A stretch of DNA of 64,000 nucleotides, from positions 84,967,986-85,031,985 of the forward strand of contig CM047426.1 in the NCBI GenBank assembly GCA_026168455.1. Direction: 5' to 3'. Made by a program: the position numbers and the translations under genes. Below the pieces are notes generated by a model. It was not told the DNA's origin, did no database searches, and saw nothing but the letters and a program-made list of their open reading frames with translations. Shown one piece after another: positions 47,185 to 60,710 of this stretch (its first letter is position 1; every line of letters begins with the position of its first letter). The DNA is from Theocolax elegans (Eukaryota; Arthropoda; Insecta; Hymenoptera; Cerocephalidae).

Positions 47185-48352
47185 CGTTGTGGAACATTAA
47201 TGTGATCTTGTTTTTCGGGGTATGCTTGAAATGTTTTGCTTATACATCAGTGCACACTGCTGAATATTTTGATTACAATTGCAATATTTAATTTACAAAG
47301 TTATGGATTATCAGATGTATTTATAACAGATAATCAAAGTAGCGCAGCAAACACACATGTATATAGTAAAACTTGGCAGCAAATGTTTATTTTTTAAAGA
47401 AATGAGAAATACGTTGCATGTAGCATTACGGCAGATATAGATTCATTGAATTTGAGACGTATTTCTCATTTCTTTAAAAAAATAAATATTTGCTGTCAAG
47501 AGTAGTACTTATTACAATTACCTTAATTTTAGTTATAGCTAGGGGGGAAAGTATCTTTCAACAGCCTATGTAGCTGTAAAATTTATAATTTATGTTTGAA
47601 GTACGTTTATCGTAGAAATCGACACCTGACTACAGCGTCATTCGAAGCCTCGAGATCGAGCGGCTATCAACGGAGGTTATGGCTCCGACATCCCCTTAAT
47701 AACTTCACAAGCTTCTAGCAGGACTCCTAGGATTAGCTAGAATGAACATGGTAATTATCGTTATAAGTATAAAATCAGTGTTTCTCGCGCGCATGAGATG
47801 TCAAACACTCCTACTTAATGTTAATTGCGGTATAAACAAAATTGTGTTACCTATTATAAAGACTTCAATAAATAAGTAACTTTATGATTGCCATCTAAGA
47901 TAGTGTTATTGCTAACAACGAATAGCTAATATAAATTATTTGGATTGTCATCGTTGTGGAACATTAATGTGATCTTGTTTTTCGGGGTATGCTTAGAATG
48001 TTTTGCTTATATACATCAGTGCACACTGCTGAATATTTTGATACAATTGCAATATTTAATTTACAAAGTTATGGATTATCAGATGTATTTATAACAGATA
48101 ATCAAAGTAGCGCAGCAAAACACACATGTATATAGTAAAAGAATAACGCATGTTAATTGCATTTCTTACCTTCCTTAATAACTTCATAAGCTTCTAGCAG
48201 GACTCCTAGGATTAGCTAGAATGAAACATATGGTAATTATCGTTATAAGTATAAAATCAGTGTTTCTCGCGCGCATGAGATGTCAAACACTCATACTTAA
48301 TGTCAATTGCGGTATAAACAAAATTGTGTTACCTATTATAAAGACTTCAATA
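47104..48352. repeat. Nested direct duplication (A-B / A'-B')
   Basis: Segment A (about 47104-47370) recurs as A' (about 47872-48140), and B (about 47694-47871) recurs as B' (48173-48352). A' follows B directly, so an A-B block was tandemly duplicated. Copies differ by a few substitutions and one- to two-base indels. A-B in the first copy is separated by 323 bp, in the second by 32 bp; the extra DNA includes the hairpin at 47372-47500. A also contains the first codons of the broken ORF set, whose second copy is frameshifted. Confidence 0.85.
47372..47500. mobile_element. Foldback MITE-like hairpin, 129 bp
   Basis: Ends are CTTGGCAGCAAATGTTTATT and its near-complement ending TTTGCTGTCAAG, with arms of about 43 bp also carrying AAAGAAATGAGAAATACGT against its exact complement. 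It is present only in the first of the two duplicated blocks. No ORF; target duplication unclear. Confidence 0.65.
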
Positions 48353-50495
48353 ACACCAAAGACTGCATTCTAACAATTGTAGAAGGTAGAAGGTATTTTA
48401 TTGTTTTAAAAATAATTCTAAAAATATTTTCCCCTAATGATCCTAAAGTCTACTTTATTGACCTCATATAGAAGCGCAGGGAGTAAAATTAAAGTTACTA
48501 TATTTTCCAAGAGTTCCACACTAAAAAGTACAATACGTATAGGTATTGCAAATGCAGATATGTTAGTATTTCAAAGCATGCTTTACCAGAAAATACAAAT
48601 TTTTGAGCAAAATAGCATTCTAGATTATATTTTTTTTTAAACCACTTGATAAATCATTCTGAAATTTGTACAGAATATAGCCACTATTAACACAATTTTA
48701 TTCAAAAAATTTGCAACTGATTAGTTTCACTATTATAACAAACTGAAAAAAAAAAACAGTTTCTTTCTTAGTCAGTAATAGTGATCATTTGAAACGCCCC
48801 AATCGAGAGCAAAGTCGGATTTACAAAAACCATCTACAACATTCAAAAAATTAACATGGTAAATCCCGTTAAAATTTCTAAAAAAATTTTGTGTTTTTTT
48901 AAATTATCACAACTTTTTACAGAATTAAAAGCTACTTACAAGCTACAGACCGTTAAAAAGGTATTGCTTCAAACTTTTTTTTAGACTTTTGGATAAAAAA
49001 TCAATTGTGGCAAAGTTAGAAGTTTTCAAGTTCAATATTGACACCAGTTTACGAGACACCGATTTTGAGATTAGAAATTCTAACACTGAAGGATAATTTT
49101 TTTAGACAATTAGCAACGAATGTTACATATAATGTTCTCTAGTAAAACTTGATAGATTATGAGTTAAATAGCGGTGAACCCAGCTCGTGTTGAAAAAAAC
49201 TTGAGAAAACTCACTTTAGAAGAACTTTCGAACAAATATAGGTTCCAATAACTAAAATTATTTTCTGTTTTCTAAGAAAAATACTTTTTATGATTTTATT
49301 CTACTGCAAAGCGAATAAAAAAACTTGCATTTTTCAATAATTCTGTTAGAAGTCTAAAATTAGTTAAATGTTTTGTTACATTGAAAGAATTGGTAAAATT
49401 TACATTTGCTCAGATTCTTCGTGTTCATTATTAGTATTTACAAAATCAAGATATCATATATTTTCAGTTAGGTAAAGTAATAATATCATTTTATTCTATA
49501 TACCATATAACTTTATTTATATTTTCCAAATTAAGCCAAAAGTTTTAAACTTTTAACCAAATTGAGATACTTTACCTTCTTTTTTTTCAAAACGTATCTA
49601 CTTTATCTCATCTTTTTATCATATTTGAGTTTGAGTGTGTACCTCTAATTGTTTCTGAGTTATCAGTAATTAAACTGATGTAAACATCATTCACAATTCG
49701 TTAAACAGCCCATAAGATTGACTTTTACATATGAATTCTTTCATATCTGTGTACCAGAAAACTGTTCCCAAAGTTACAACAAAATCCGTGACCCAAAGGG
49801 TGCAATCCCTCCCAAGCGGAAAGGAATACGGGAGAAAATAAATTATTTAGTCATTGCCTTATACATTAGAGTTCTTGTAAACAATGCATTGGTCATTAAA
49901 AGAAGTTTATTTTTTAAAACGCTAAAAAACATTTATTGAGATTACTCAAACGAAAATCTCAAATGGAGTTTATAATGTGTGATACCATAAACTTTTAACA
50001 ATTAATTAACAAATAGTGGAAAAGGAAAAAGTGTGCGAGTAGTACTAAACGAGAAAACCTCGTCTTTACCGTGGTATCTATAATGTACTTATTGCTATAG
50101 ATGTTTTATACATTTTTATTTAATTTTGAAACAAATCACACTCATTTCACGTTAAACTTTAACTTGCTTTATTCTATCCATCTAAATATAACCAACTAAA
50201 TCTTTAAAATTTATATACATATAGGATCGCGCATAGCCATTGATTAGCTTGGAACCAGTGATTTTGAATACGAACAATCCCAATTCAGCCTGTAAAACTG
50301 TATACAATCGCTAAATTACATTAACCAATTGAAGAAATTTACTTTCAAGTAGAATTGAAGAATAAACAAAGAAGATTTAATAATTTAATATGAATCCTAA
50401 AATAATTATCGAATTTTTTATCAAAATTGCTGAACAATCACTTTGTAAAATTATAAACCGCAGAGGTCAATTAATCTTCATCATTTCCTTTTCAA
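48353..50495. other. Intergenic DNA, nothing recognised
   Basis: AT-rich, short spurious open frames only. Confidence 0.5.
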
Positions 50496-50499
50496 TAAA

Positions 50500-50735
50500 T
50501 TCACCATCTGTAATCGGCCATTAATCCGCGTCCGGTGACGAGACAAAGGCGCACAAAGTGGCGAATTTTCCGAGGACCGGATTCCTATGTACATGAAAGC
50601 CCAAAATGCTCCGGGCGTTGATTGCTCATTAGATACGGCACGTTTGATAAATGGTATAGCCCGCGCCGATAGCCGTAATCCAACGCTGGCTGTTGAACCG
50701 GCTTGACAATTTATCGAGAATGCCTCACCTCGCAC
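50500..50735. other. GC-richer island, possible conserved regulatory element
   Basis: A sharply bounded, CpG-rich block (ccgcgtccggtgacg, ccgaggaccgg, gcccgcgccgatagccg) in AT-rich DNA. It contains homeodomain-like words (ccattaatcc, ctcattag, tgataaatgg). An 84-codon minus-strand ORF spans it but has no recognisable domain or splice support. Confidence 0.3.
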
Positions 50736-50739
50736 ATCT

Positions 50740-53198
50740 CTATAGATATATTCATTCGTTATATTGTTTCGTTATTCCTGACATAGGGAGAAGGAATTCA
50801 CGAATTTTAATCTCCACGTCATGCTCAGTTACGATGATACTCAGATTAATTTCTTTGAGTGCGATTATTACTATAATTATATCCTCGTTATAATTATCAT
50901 TGATGGACATATTTCTCTGACTGATTTAAATAAAATTTTAAAATATAATTGATATTTTGTTAAATTACTCAAAAATTCAAGGGTATAGATGCGATTACTT
51001 TGGATACTTTATATACCTATAGTAGAATTTCTGACATGTTTATTATTTTTCTATATCTTTCATTTCAATCAATATTTTTACATTAGCAAATACTCAGAAG
51101 AAATGTATTTTTACATTAAGCTAAATTGTTCTAAAGTATAACAGTGAAAAGAAAATCTTCTTGACGTAAAATGGTGAAAGAATGGCAGAAAAGGAATATA
51201 CTTAATTGAGCACACATAGATGATGTAATATTTAAAAGAAAATAAAGTTCAAAAGAAAATTGACTATACCTATGCTCGAGCTGCAAGTTTTATGTTTGCA
51301 TTGACATCTAAATAAAAGTCACATGGTAGTAATCACGTGTTAAGTGTAAATTTGTGAAAGTTTCATTGTTTACACAATTAATCACACGGGGTTTGTTATT
51401 TTACTTGACAAAAAAGTTAAATATGAAGTTCGTATACAATCATACATTTTACATCAATATTTTTTTTCCTTAAGTATTCAAAACAATCTCTAAAAATGTT
51501 TCTTAATGCCATACCATCATTACTATTAATATCAAATATCATCATTAATATTTATCAATTTATATATTTTCGCTAATATTCGAAAAGAAGCACATTCTTT
51601 GAAGTATTAAGATTATGCGCCTGCTTAAATAATTTTAACACGACAAAAATAAAAAAAAAAATAAATTAAACAACAAACATCATACAACAAAAATCTGTAA
51701 TGAGTATAGCGATTTCCCCTTAAGCGGAGTTGTCGCTCTACATAAAGCACTATGACTTTATACCGATATTAAGTGAAATAAATCATAAAATTAGTTTATA
51801 GTTTAGTATTAAAGGCTTCAAACTTTCTTATGTCAGACAAATACAGCAATTGTCTTCTACGTTCACGTTTCAACGCGATGCGTGCATGCATGCCTTTGTT
51901 TGCATTAATTGTATAGAAGTTAGTCACTCGCAACCTCGTCCTCGCAATTAGATTACTTACGTCTACCTGCGATGAATTCAGTGACTTAGACTTCAGGTAA
52001 AAGGGTTAGGGACATTTCTCCGTACATACACCTTAAATTTCTTTATCGCGTTATAAATTTTAGACGCTCGTATATCACGAAAATGATATATACATATACT
52101 CGAATATATGTACAAATATATCCTATATACATGTAATTAAATTCTCATATATTTATTTTTCTATTTTATTTAGTTTGTAATTTTACGAATACGCAAAACG
52201 TTTGAACTGAAGCATCACTGTAAGTAGTAATTGCTGAGAGCTTCTTGATAAATTAATATCATTATTTGAGTGCACTCACGTGCTGTTGACGAAGAGAAGC
52301 ACGCCCATTAACGTAAAAATAATCTAGATATTCTATGTCTAAAAATAATTCTATATATGTAACGAAATTAAATTTGTCTACGATATAAGGATTTATTATT
52401 CTTTAAATTCATAAATTAAATATTTCGTATAATATAGACCGATGCGGTGCCGGAGTGGCGGAGACGCACCACGCGTGGAAAAAAATTTGGTAATAAGTAC
52501 AACAAATCCACAAGTTTGATATAGAAGATTACAAACTAATCTTGAAATACAATAGGTAAATATTAATGAAATATTAAAAGACCAAAATGGTTATTAATAA
52601 TTTTAAAGACGCTCTCGATTATTACATTCAGAAAAACGGAATAGTCTACGTTGGTGATTGTAACCCGAATAAACGAAGAGTACTTAGAATTATTGAAGGA
52701 AACTAGTAGTATTCTGTATATCCCACGATGGGCGTGTGGCACCCCCAACTACGCAATCTTAAAATACAAGACGTTGTCGCATCAGACACGGAAATAAACT
52801 ATATACTTCTGTTATTACAACGATGGACATGCCGCGTACCCATCGTAACAGTACGCTACTAAAACTATAATCATTCAAGACGACTGTCAGAATAAATGAT
52901 TCGAATAAATCATTGTATTTAGATAATACAATTTTTGGCTTTGTGGAAGTCTATGATGGTTAAGAAATAATACATATAATTTGAAATGTATTATTCCGAT
53001 CACGAAAGTTTAAGAAGCATTTGCTACGGACAGTAAATATTTGGATTAGGTAAAGAATATCCTCGTGCAGCTGTCGGGATTGGTTAAGTGTTTTTTCGTT
53101 TTCGATACGCCGTTCGCGGAGACGCGATTTTACGCACGCTCCGATAAACTGGCGTGGTGAAATCTCGCTCCGCATAGGTTGTATCGAAAAATATAATT
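50740..53198. other. Intergenic DNA, nothing recognised
   Basis: AT-rich with no supported gene. A GC-rich scrap at 52440-52480 superficially resembles a tRNA 5' half but does not fold as one. Confidence 0.45.
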
Positions 53199-53308
53199 CG
53201 ATACAAGTGCGTTAATGTGATTTGATCCTCGTATGGAGGTTTGCACCCGAGCAAAGCAAGGGTGAAAGGCCATACGAGGATCAAATCACATTTACGCACT
53301 AGTATCGA
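53199..53308. repeat. Hairpin with arms of about 38 bp
   Basis: Left arm 53199-53236 (CGATACAAGTGCGTTAATGT and on to CGTATGG) matches right arm 53270-53308 (CCATACGAGG to TAGTATCG) in reverse complement with few mismatches, around a loop of about 33 bases. Non-coding. Confidence 0.8.
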
Positions 53309-53316
53309 AATGTGCC

Positions 53317-53546
53317 ACACTGAGAAAAATGAAAAAAGAAAAATTACTATATTTTATAGTAATGGTGGGACATCGACTATCGTAATTTTGCTATATTTTA
53401 TAGCAATTTTTCCTATGTACATAGTAATTTTTATAAACATTATAACAAAAATTACTACAAAATATAGCAAAAATTACGATAGTCGAAGTATGTCCCACCA
53501 TTACTATAAAATATAGTAATTTTTCTTATTTCATTTTTCTCAGTGT
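53317..53546. mobile_element. Foldback MITE with ACACTGAG...CTCAGTGT ends
   Basis: 230 bp. The two halves are near-perfect inverted copies of about 90-100 bp (for example TATAGTAATGGTGGGACAT against its complement), meeting near 53430. Ends ACACTGAGAAAAATGA are matched by TCATTTTTCTCAGTGT. No ORF; no clear target duplication. It sits 9 bp from the separate hairpin at 53199-53308. Confidence 0.85.
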
Positions 53547-55395
53547 ATTTTATATTCCACATCATGAGCGGGAGGTATGGAACATTCGGTTTCGATGATT
53601 GGGTGTACGCAATGTGATCTAAACACCCAAACGAATGCGAGGCGCTAGCGTTATTTAGTGAGGGGTAAGCATCCTCAAAGAGATAGTGGATGAACACCAT
53701 AAAACATATATGGTAAGGAATCACCAGAGAGACACAAACAAAAATATTAAGAAAAAAAATAACTCGTAACACTTACATCCAACAATTATTCAGAAATCAA
53801 ATTAAAAGTTAGTACATTAAATCATGAGTATATTATCGAGATAATGTAATAATAATGTAATGTCTTAATCGTTTGTCTTAATCTTCAGATAATAATGATT
53901 GTTTAAACATCTCTCGATAGTGGAATGATAAAAAGTTCTCACGCTATATTCAAAAGCATCAATAAATCAAAGATTGGATTATTAAAAAAGTAAATATAAA
54001 TTAATTTTCCTTGTAACAATTACATACACCAGTAGTATGTATAAATCATCATAGTTATTTAATAATAATTACAATTAGATGGGACTAAAAACAGTTGAAA
54101 ATAGTGCACCATTTTCTCACACTACGAATTTGTATTTGGTCATAAATTTTTTATACAACACCTCGTTTTTAATTCAAACCTACTTTGAAATAACAAATGT
54201 TGTAAATATGATTTAGATGAATTAAATATTACATATTGTTATATAATAGTTAAGTAGATCAGTTACAATTATAATATAATATAGAAAGTTAACGAGATGA
54301 CAGTCAAATTACAGGTGTCTATTTTCAAAAACTTGAAAATTCTAACTACAATATGAAACTAAAAATCTGGCCAAAAAATATTTTAAATATTCATAAAGTA
54401 TATCTATTATTGTTATACATTTTAGGGTGCAGTATGTAAAATTAAAAATATACATTTTAACAGTAAAATATTTGTTATTATGGTTATTTAAGTATAAAAT
54501 TGGGTGTTATCAGTACATTGTAATGTGTTGTAATAGTATAGTATAAATGTTAAGTAAATGATGGAGTATTATATACCTGAAAATATGCGTTGTTACTGCG
54601 CGTAGTAAGAACGTTGAAGATAAATTGTAACCAGAAATAAATAAAAAAAATATTTTTATTATACCGAATTTAAAAGTCAGTCATTATTTTCTTTTTATTT
54701 TTCTCAAAATTGTACATTTGGATGTGTACTAACAGTTTTAAAAGTTGTTTTTTTATGAAAAAAGTCACTTAATTTCTTGTATATATAATTCAAAGACATT
54801 ACATTAGCGAGTATTGAATTATGTCTTTTAAGTTTGTGGTTACAAATAATTCTACATAATTGTATAACATAATTTTTTAAGAGTTACCATTTAGTGTTAC
54901 GTACGAGAGTCGATACTCCTTGATTACATTAGATAGAGGAACCTTAACATTGTAGATTAAATTATCGAGGAGAAAAGTTCCGACCGGTCTTAACGTTAAA
55001 AATATTTAACATAAATTTAATCCAATAAGTAGTTAATTACAAAAGATACTTATACTTATTTTCATTATTTTACAAAATTTAGGGACAATATTACTAATTG
55101 AAATCCAATAATATTTCATTTTTGGCAAAATAGCAGTAATTTACTCATAACATATTCGCATCATTGTATTCGTATATAAACATTTAAATTATTTGAATTT
55201 GATTAATTTTGCATGCATAAACTTGGTTAACCGTTGGTACAACGTATAGTCGATTAAAAAGTAAAAGATACCTCTATTTATGTGTAAACAACAAGCTGCG
55301 CTAAATCAAAACAAAATATTTACCGTACACGCATCATTTTCAGGTATCAAATACGACGTAAATTATGCTACCTTTTGAAAAAAAGTATACAAGTA
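53547..55395. other. Intergenic DNA, nothing recognised
   Basis: AT-rich, no supported gene or repeat. Confidence 0.5.
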
Positions 55396-55399
55396 TAAC

Positions 55400-55830
55400 C
55401 GAAACCTTAAACTCGAGATTCAAGTAGTCTAGACTCGATTCCGCAATTCGAAAACGTGCAAGTCGCCACCGAACTAGAGTTCGGTATTGTGAAAAATAGC
55501 CGAAAACAAGGCTAGACTACATCAAATTCCATCCGAAAAGTTTCCGGTTTCGATTTTCATCTCGACCGCGTTTCGAAAGCTTCAAGACGCTGATACGAAA
55601 CGCGCTTGACATTCCGAGCGGCGTCATTGTTCATTCTCTCTCTCTCTCTCTTTCTCTCTATCTTCCTTTACATTTCGCTCCACGCTATAAACGCATTGTG
55701 TCGATGTAATACGCGTTTTCCACTTGCGTGGAATGCGGCGACGACGACAACAACGTCGTCCCTTAAAGCTGCAATTTCATCAATCCCGCGTGGGTACTTT
55801 CGCTTCGGTTGTTCTTCCTTGGTTTTCTCA
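55400..55830 (+). promoter_or_regulatory. CpG-rich promoter-like region with a TC microsatellite
   Basis: A 400-bp region is much richer in CpG than its flanks (gaccgcgtttcgaaagc, cgcgcttgac, gcggcgacgacgacaacaacg) and is split by a (TC)n run at about 55633-55660. No TATA box or donor is convincing, and open frames are short, so the strand is uncertain. It could be a promoter, a 5' UTR exon or an enhancer. Confidence 0.3.
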
Positions 55831-58275
55831 TCTTGATGGTAATTTAATTTTAGATTGTGACTTTTTTTTTGCTTTTATTAAACGTTCAAAAGATTTTATT
55901 TTTAATTTTCACAGTTGATACATTTTGCACCCGAAAATTGGTGCATGTTTTCATTTTAAATTTATTTAAATTAAAATTTAAATTACTGTATGTTAGAAGT
56001 AAGAATATTAAAATTTTTTTATAAAGTTTTTAAATAAATAATTTGTTGAATGCAAAATTGAATTACTGAAATATTATTTTATTCTGTATTGATACTCGTT
56101 GAATGCAACAAATCAGATTACGTGGAAATTAAAATAATAAACTTTCATTGATAAATGTAATGAATAAATGTAATAAATAAATATATTAAAACATTTTATT
56201 TTTTTATCTAAAATAAAAACTTGACACATTTCCAGTTAATTTTCTGACAATTACCGAATAATTAATTAGCGTGAACAAATTCATTGATTTCCATTCCTTC
56301 TTCCCTACGCACATATATCTATATACATACACAGGTCGGCGACATTACCATTTCACAACGTCAAGCAGGTTGGATTTAAAGATTATAACGGCGTTGTCTA
56401 TAATATATAGTTTTATTCTGTTTCGGAATGGGAAAATATTTTTGCACACACATATTACACGTGTGCATAGATCTATTTATATATATTTATATATATATTT
56501 ATATATATATTTATTTATACAAATTCAGATTTTAACGATTAAAACGTAATTAAAAAGTGTTGAACAAATATATATAACATTATTTAATGTAGTATAAAAA
56601 AATAATGTTAATACTTATGTTAGTGTTCAAAAGAAATTACAACATTTAGTTATTAAACATATATCTTTCTTTATTTAATTCACGTATTTATATTTATCAA
56701 TTTAACAAATAGAAGAGTATCAAAAACGACCAACATATTGATATCGTCTGTCTACACACTATCTCATTTCCGGAGCAAATCTGCACTATACTGTAGATAT
56801 ATACACAGAAAGTTGGCAAATGCATCGGAAATCTATTCCTCCATTGTATTCTATCACACTAAAACTGCATCAGGAAATTTTTTTCCACACAATTTTGTCA
56901 TATCATGTTTGGACTTTTTGCATAAATCTATTCTAATGTACATATTTGATAATTCATTTTCTATAAGTAAAATATAATATATATTCATATTTGCTAGTCA
57001 AAATTTTTAACTAATTGCAGATATTCATTTTTACATCGAAATGTGAATAACTAGTTAATTAATCGATTTAAATACATATAAATACCTATATGTAATAATT
57101 GTACATGTAAATATATTACAATGTTCAATGAAACGTATGCCTTCTATACCTTCTATTCGTATTAATAATTAAACCTTTAATAGATTTATATATTTAATTA
57201 CATGTTATTCAATTTCCATAGTGATAATCTAATAAATAATTCTAGTATAACAACTATTACAGCGACATTCCAAATATTTTGTTTTAAAATAGATTTTGTG
57301 TAATATTTAGTAACAATGATTTTCTACGTCTATATTATTCAAAATAAAAAAAATGGTTAATAACTATCAACAAAAGGATTCTCTGTCGGTGAACGTAACA
57401 ATAAATTGTTTTTTCATTTTATTATCAAGACTATGTTATTGTCAAATGAATCACTTCTATCAGCATAACCGTATGTCAACATAAATATAAGAACTTGAAA
57501 GCATTTGCAATTTCCTCGAACACAAAAACGAAATCGTTTATATTTTCACAATTTGAAGGAAAGAGAAAAAAAGAAGAGGTAACAAAAAATGTTGTAAATA
57601 AGTATAGCTAATCATCTTACTGACTTACAAAGGCTGCAGTTAAATCATGGTCAATGAAAAATTATACAACGCGAAGAAGTGACAATGTAATCGCAATTTA
57701 AATAATTCTCTTCTAATTTTACGTTATAAAGTTTCAATGAATTTTTCATTTTTCAATTAGCTTACTAATTTTGGAATACATATATTTAATGACATATTGC
57801 AATTCAACTTTTAAATTTACTAATTTAACGTTGTTCTTGTTTATTGATTTCTTTGAATTACAGTTAATTTTATTAAATTTAATTTTATTATAGTAAATAT
57901 TTTTCAGAATAATGAAAAGCTGTTGAATGTTTAATAAGTGAATCAGAAAAGACAACCATGATACAAAATTTGCTCTATTGAGAAAAGAAAAGAATTATTT
58001 GATCAATCAACATCTATAGGTAAAAATATAAAATAAAAAGAAAGTAACAATAATTTGTTCTATACTATACATAATTTCGAACCAATTCTGATCTACTATA
58101 TCGAATTAGTACCTATTTATACTTTTAAGAAAGAAAAGTGTTTCCAGTAATAACCCAATAATAAACAATCAGTTAGTTAAATATATATAATTTTCATAAA
58201 ATTTTCCGCGTGAAAATCCACTTGAATTCAATCTAAAGTGCATAGGCATCGATTTACGCGCATTGCGTAATATTC
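55831..58275. other. Intergenic DNA, nothing recognised
   Basis: AT-rich; only short, repetitive open frames such as the TATATT-rich run near 56470-56520. Confidence 0.5.
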
Positions 58276-58279
58276 CATC

Positions 58280-58570
58280 TTTCGAGGATGCGCGGTTCGA
58301 TTATCTGCGCCCACCGAAACGAGACGATTGGGAATCCTAACGCTCGATGCGGCAACCGATTCCGGTATTGTATAAGGCGCGTTTTCGAGGCCGCTCAACG
58401 TTTGCGGATATTAACTCTTATACACGTATATAAATGTATACAAATCGTACGCGACACTTATAACCGATTGAACTTGTTTCACTTAAACAGCTGATGCAGA
58501 CCCGGCTTAGCATAGGAGTTGGGAGCGCATGTATAGCCTCGGACCCCAGATGTCAAGGAGACCTCATCTC
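58280..58570. other. GC-richer island of unknown nature
   Basis: A compact CpG-rich block (ggatgcgcggttcg, cgctcgatgcggcaaccg, aaggcgcgttttcgaggccg, then gacccggcttagc and cctcggaccccag). A 68-codon ORF (58288-58494) spans part of it with no known domain. It does not fold by eye as a tRNA or 5S RNA. Possibly regulatory. Confidence 0.25.
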
Positions 58571-60705
58571 AAAACTTAAAGAGAAAAGAATTTTGAACTT
58601 TATTTTATATATATATATATGAAACAAAGAAATCATTCTCGGTTCAAATAAAAGAAAAATTAATTATATAGGTTGTTTCTATCAATATCGTAAGTATTAT
58701 TAACTGCTTCGAATTATTGAAAAGATTAAGGAACTTCTTCATTTACATAAATTTTTTGTTTATAACAAAATAAAAATAATATCTATTATCAAGATTTTTA
58801 GACTCATCCAAAGAAAAACTTCCAAAATGTAACTTATTTCAAAAAAAACTTTTATGTATAATTTACTGATAAGTTCAGCTAAGTAACAATAAGATTTAGT
58901 ACTATACATTTTATTATAAAACATCTTTTACTTGTATAATACTTATGTCACTTAATCCTCAAATTCAATGTCTGATCAGTATAGATGGTAAATCCTGTTC
59001 AAATCTTTATTTAGTTATAGCTGAAAAGAAAATAGATTTAATTAAAGAAGTATAAAGGATCAACAGTAATTTAATTCTTAAACTGCACTCTCTCATTTTT
59101 GCACTTTTTTCTTTATTTTCGCTTTATTTTTCATTTCACATTTCTAATTTTACTTATTATATACTAATGAAATTCGTCGCATTATGAATCAAAATAAAGG
59201 GCAGAGACAAATAAATTCTACAATAAAATCAAAACAAAAGTACAGTAGTGAGATCAGAATATTTTAGCATTCTGGTTTCACCACGTGTATAGTTCATTGA
59301 GCTATTAGCCAGTTCCGATCCAAAAAGTCGTATAAATTAACTAACGAAACTAACTAATTTATAGTGAACTGGCCAGTAGTCAAATTTCTTGCAGAATATT
59401 GTTTAACATAAAACTACGAAATTTCCTGTCGAAGTTAATATTTGAGCAAAATACTGTATATATAATTCAGTTACGATTTGTAATTCCAAAATCTTATACC
59501 GTGGTGTAATTACTCATGAAAGCTACTTATAGAGAATGTTTTTAAAGTAAATATATGGTTAAATAACATTTTTGACTGATTTTTTATATTTTTTAAATTA
59601 ATTTGTATATTTGAAAAATCTTTTACAAACTGCACACATATCCTTTCGGTTTACAATGGGCCTTAACGATTTTTTAGCCCTGAGCCTCACAAAACCTAAA
59701 TCCAGTTCTGAGCTGATGCTGACTCTTATCAAGATAAACATATTAAATTTCATCTTTCCACTTTCTGTTATCCAGGAATATACTTTTTCTTTATCAATCA
59801 ATTTTTTAAATTTTGGTTTGTCGATGTAAATTTGAAATTATGAAACATTATAGGGTACAGTGATGAATGATTAAAATTCTATAATTAAATTGAAACGTCG
59901 TTTTTAATACAAAATAATTAGGTATCTGAAAAGAGTAACCCCCAAAATTTTCGAGAACAAAGCAGAAGTGGATGAATGAAAATTTATTTCATTGTTAATT
60001 TTATGAATGTACTATATACGTGCACAGAATATTTTGTACAGAATTAGTTTCAACAAAAATTACTTTTAAATTATATAATTTTAGTATTAAAATTTGTAAT
60101 GACGCGAAAGTGCATAATCCTAATTATTTTAAACAATAGGTGTGTCACATATTATTTTGTATAAGATCATAATAATTGCATGAATATAATAAAAGATGTT
60201 TAGGTATACTTTAACTGTTTTATTTTTAAACCAGATTTATGCGTACGCGTTTATATAATTTATTTGTATACTTATTTAAGCGTTCTTACATTTTTTTAAC
60301 AAACGCTACTTAGCAAATACAATACAATTTGTATTATATTTATGAACTTTGCAGTTACCAAAAGTAAAAGTTGTCGCTTATAAATTTATATAGAGTATCG
60401 AAGGGTTCAATATTTACAAGAGATCTGATTTTCAAAATTCACGATAATCAGATTGTGAGGTTATAGTTCCTATAGTTGTTCTTGTGTATAATATATAAGT
60501 CAAAGTTCGCTATAAGAATATGAAATTTTTAAGTACAAATATAATGAATTCGTTCAGAGATGTAGCGAATGTTTGAATAAGTCAGTAATATCTATATAGA
60601 TAAGGATAAAAATTATAATCTTGAATTTATAGACTGCACAAACATGTAAGATTAATTTTATCTATGATTTAAATTAAATTAATTTCAAACTAAAATATCG
60701 AATAG
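58571..60705. other. Intergenic DNA, nothing recognised
   Basis: AT-rich, no supported gene. Confidence 0.5.
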
Positions 60706-60710
60706 TATAG

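Noticed and set aside
52440..52485. tRNA-like fragment (gtgccggagtggcggag)
   Set aside because: Resembles an A box only; no anticodon arm, T arm or matching acceptor stem.
53241..53516. 91-codon ORF over the foldback element
   Set aside because: Translation of MITE and hairpin sequence; such peptides recur wherever the element inserts.
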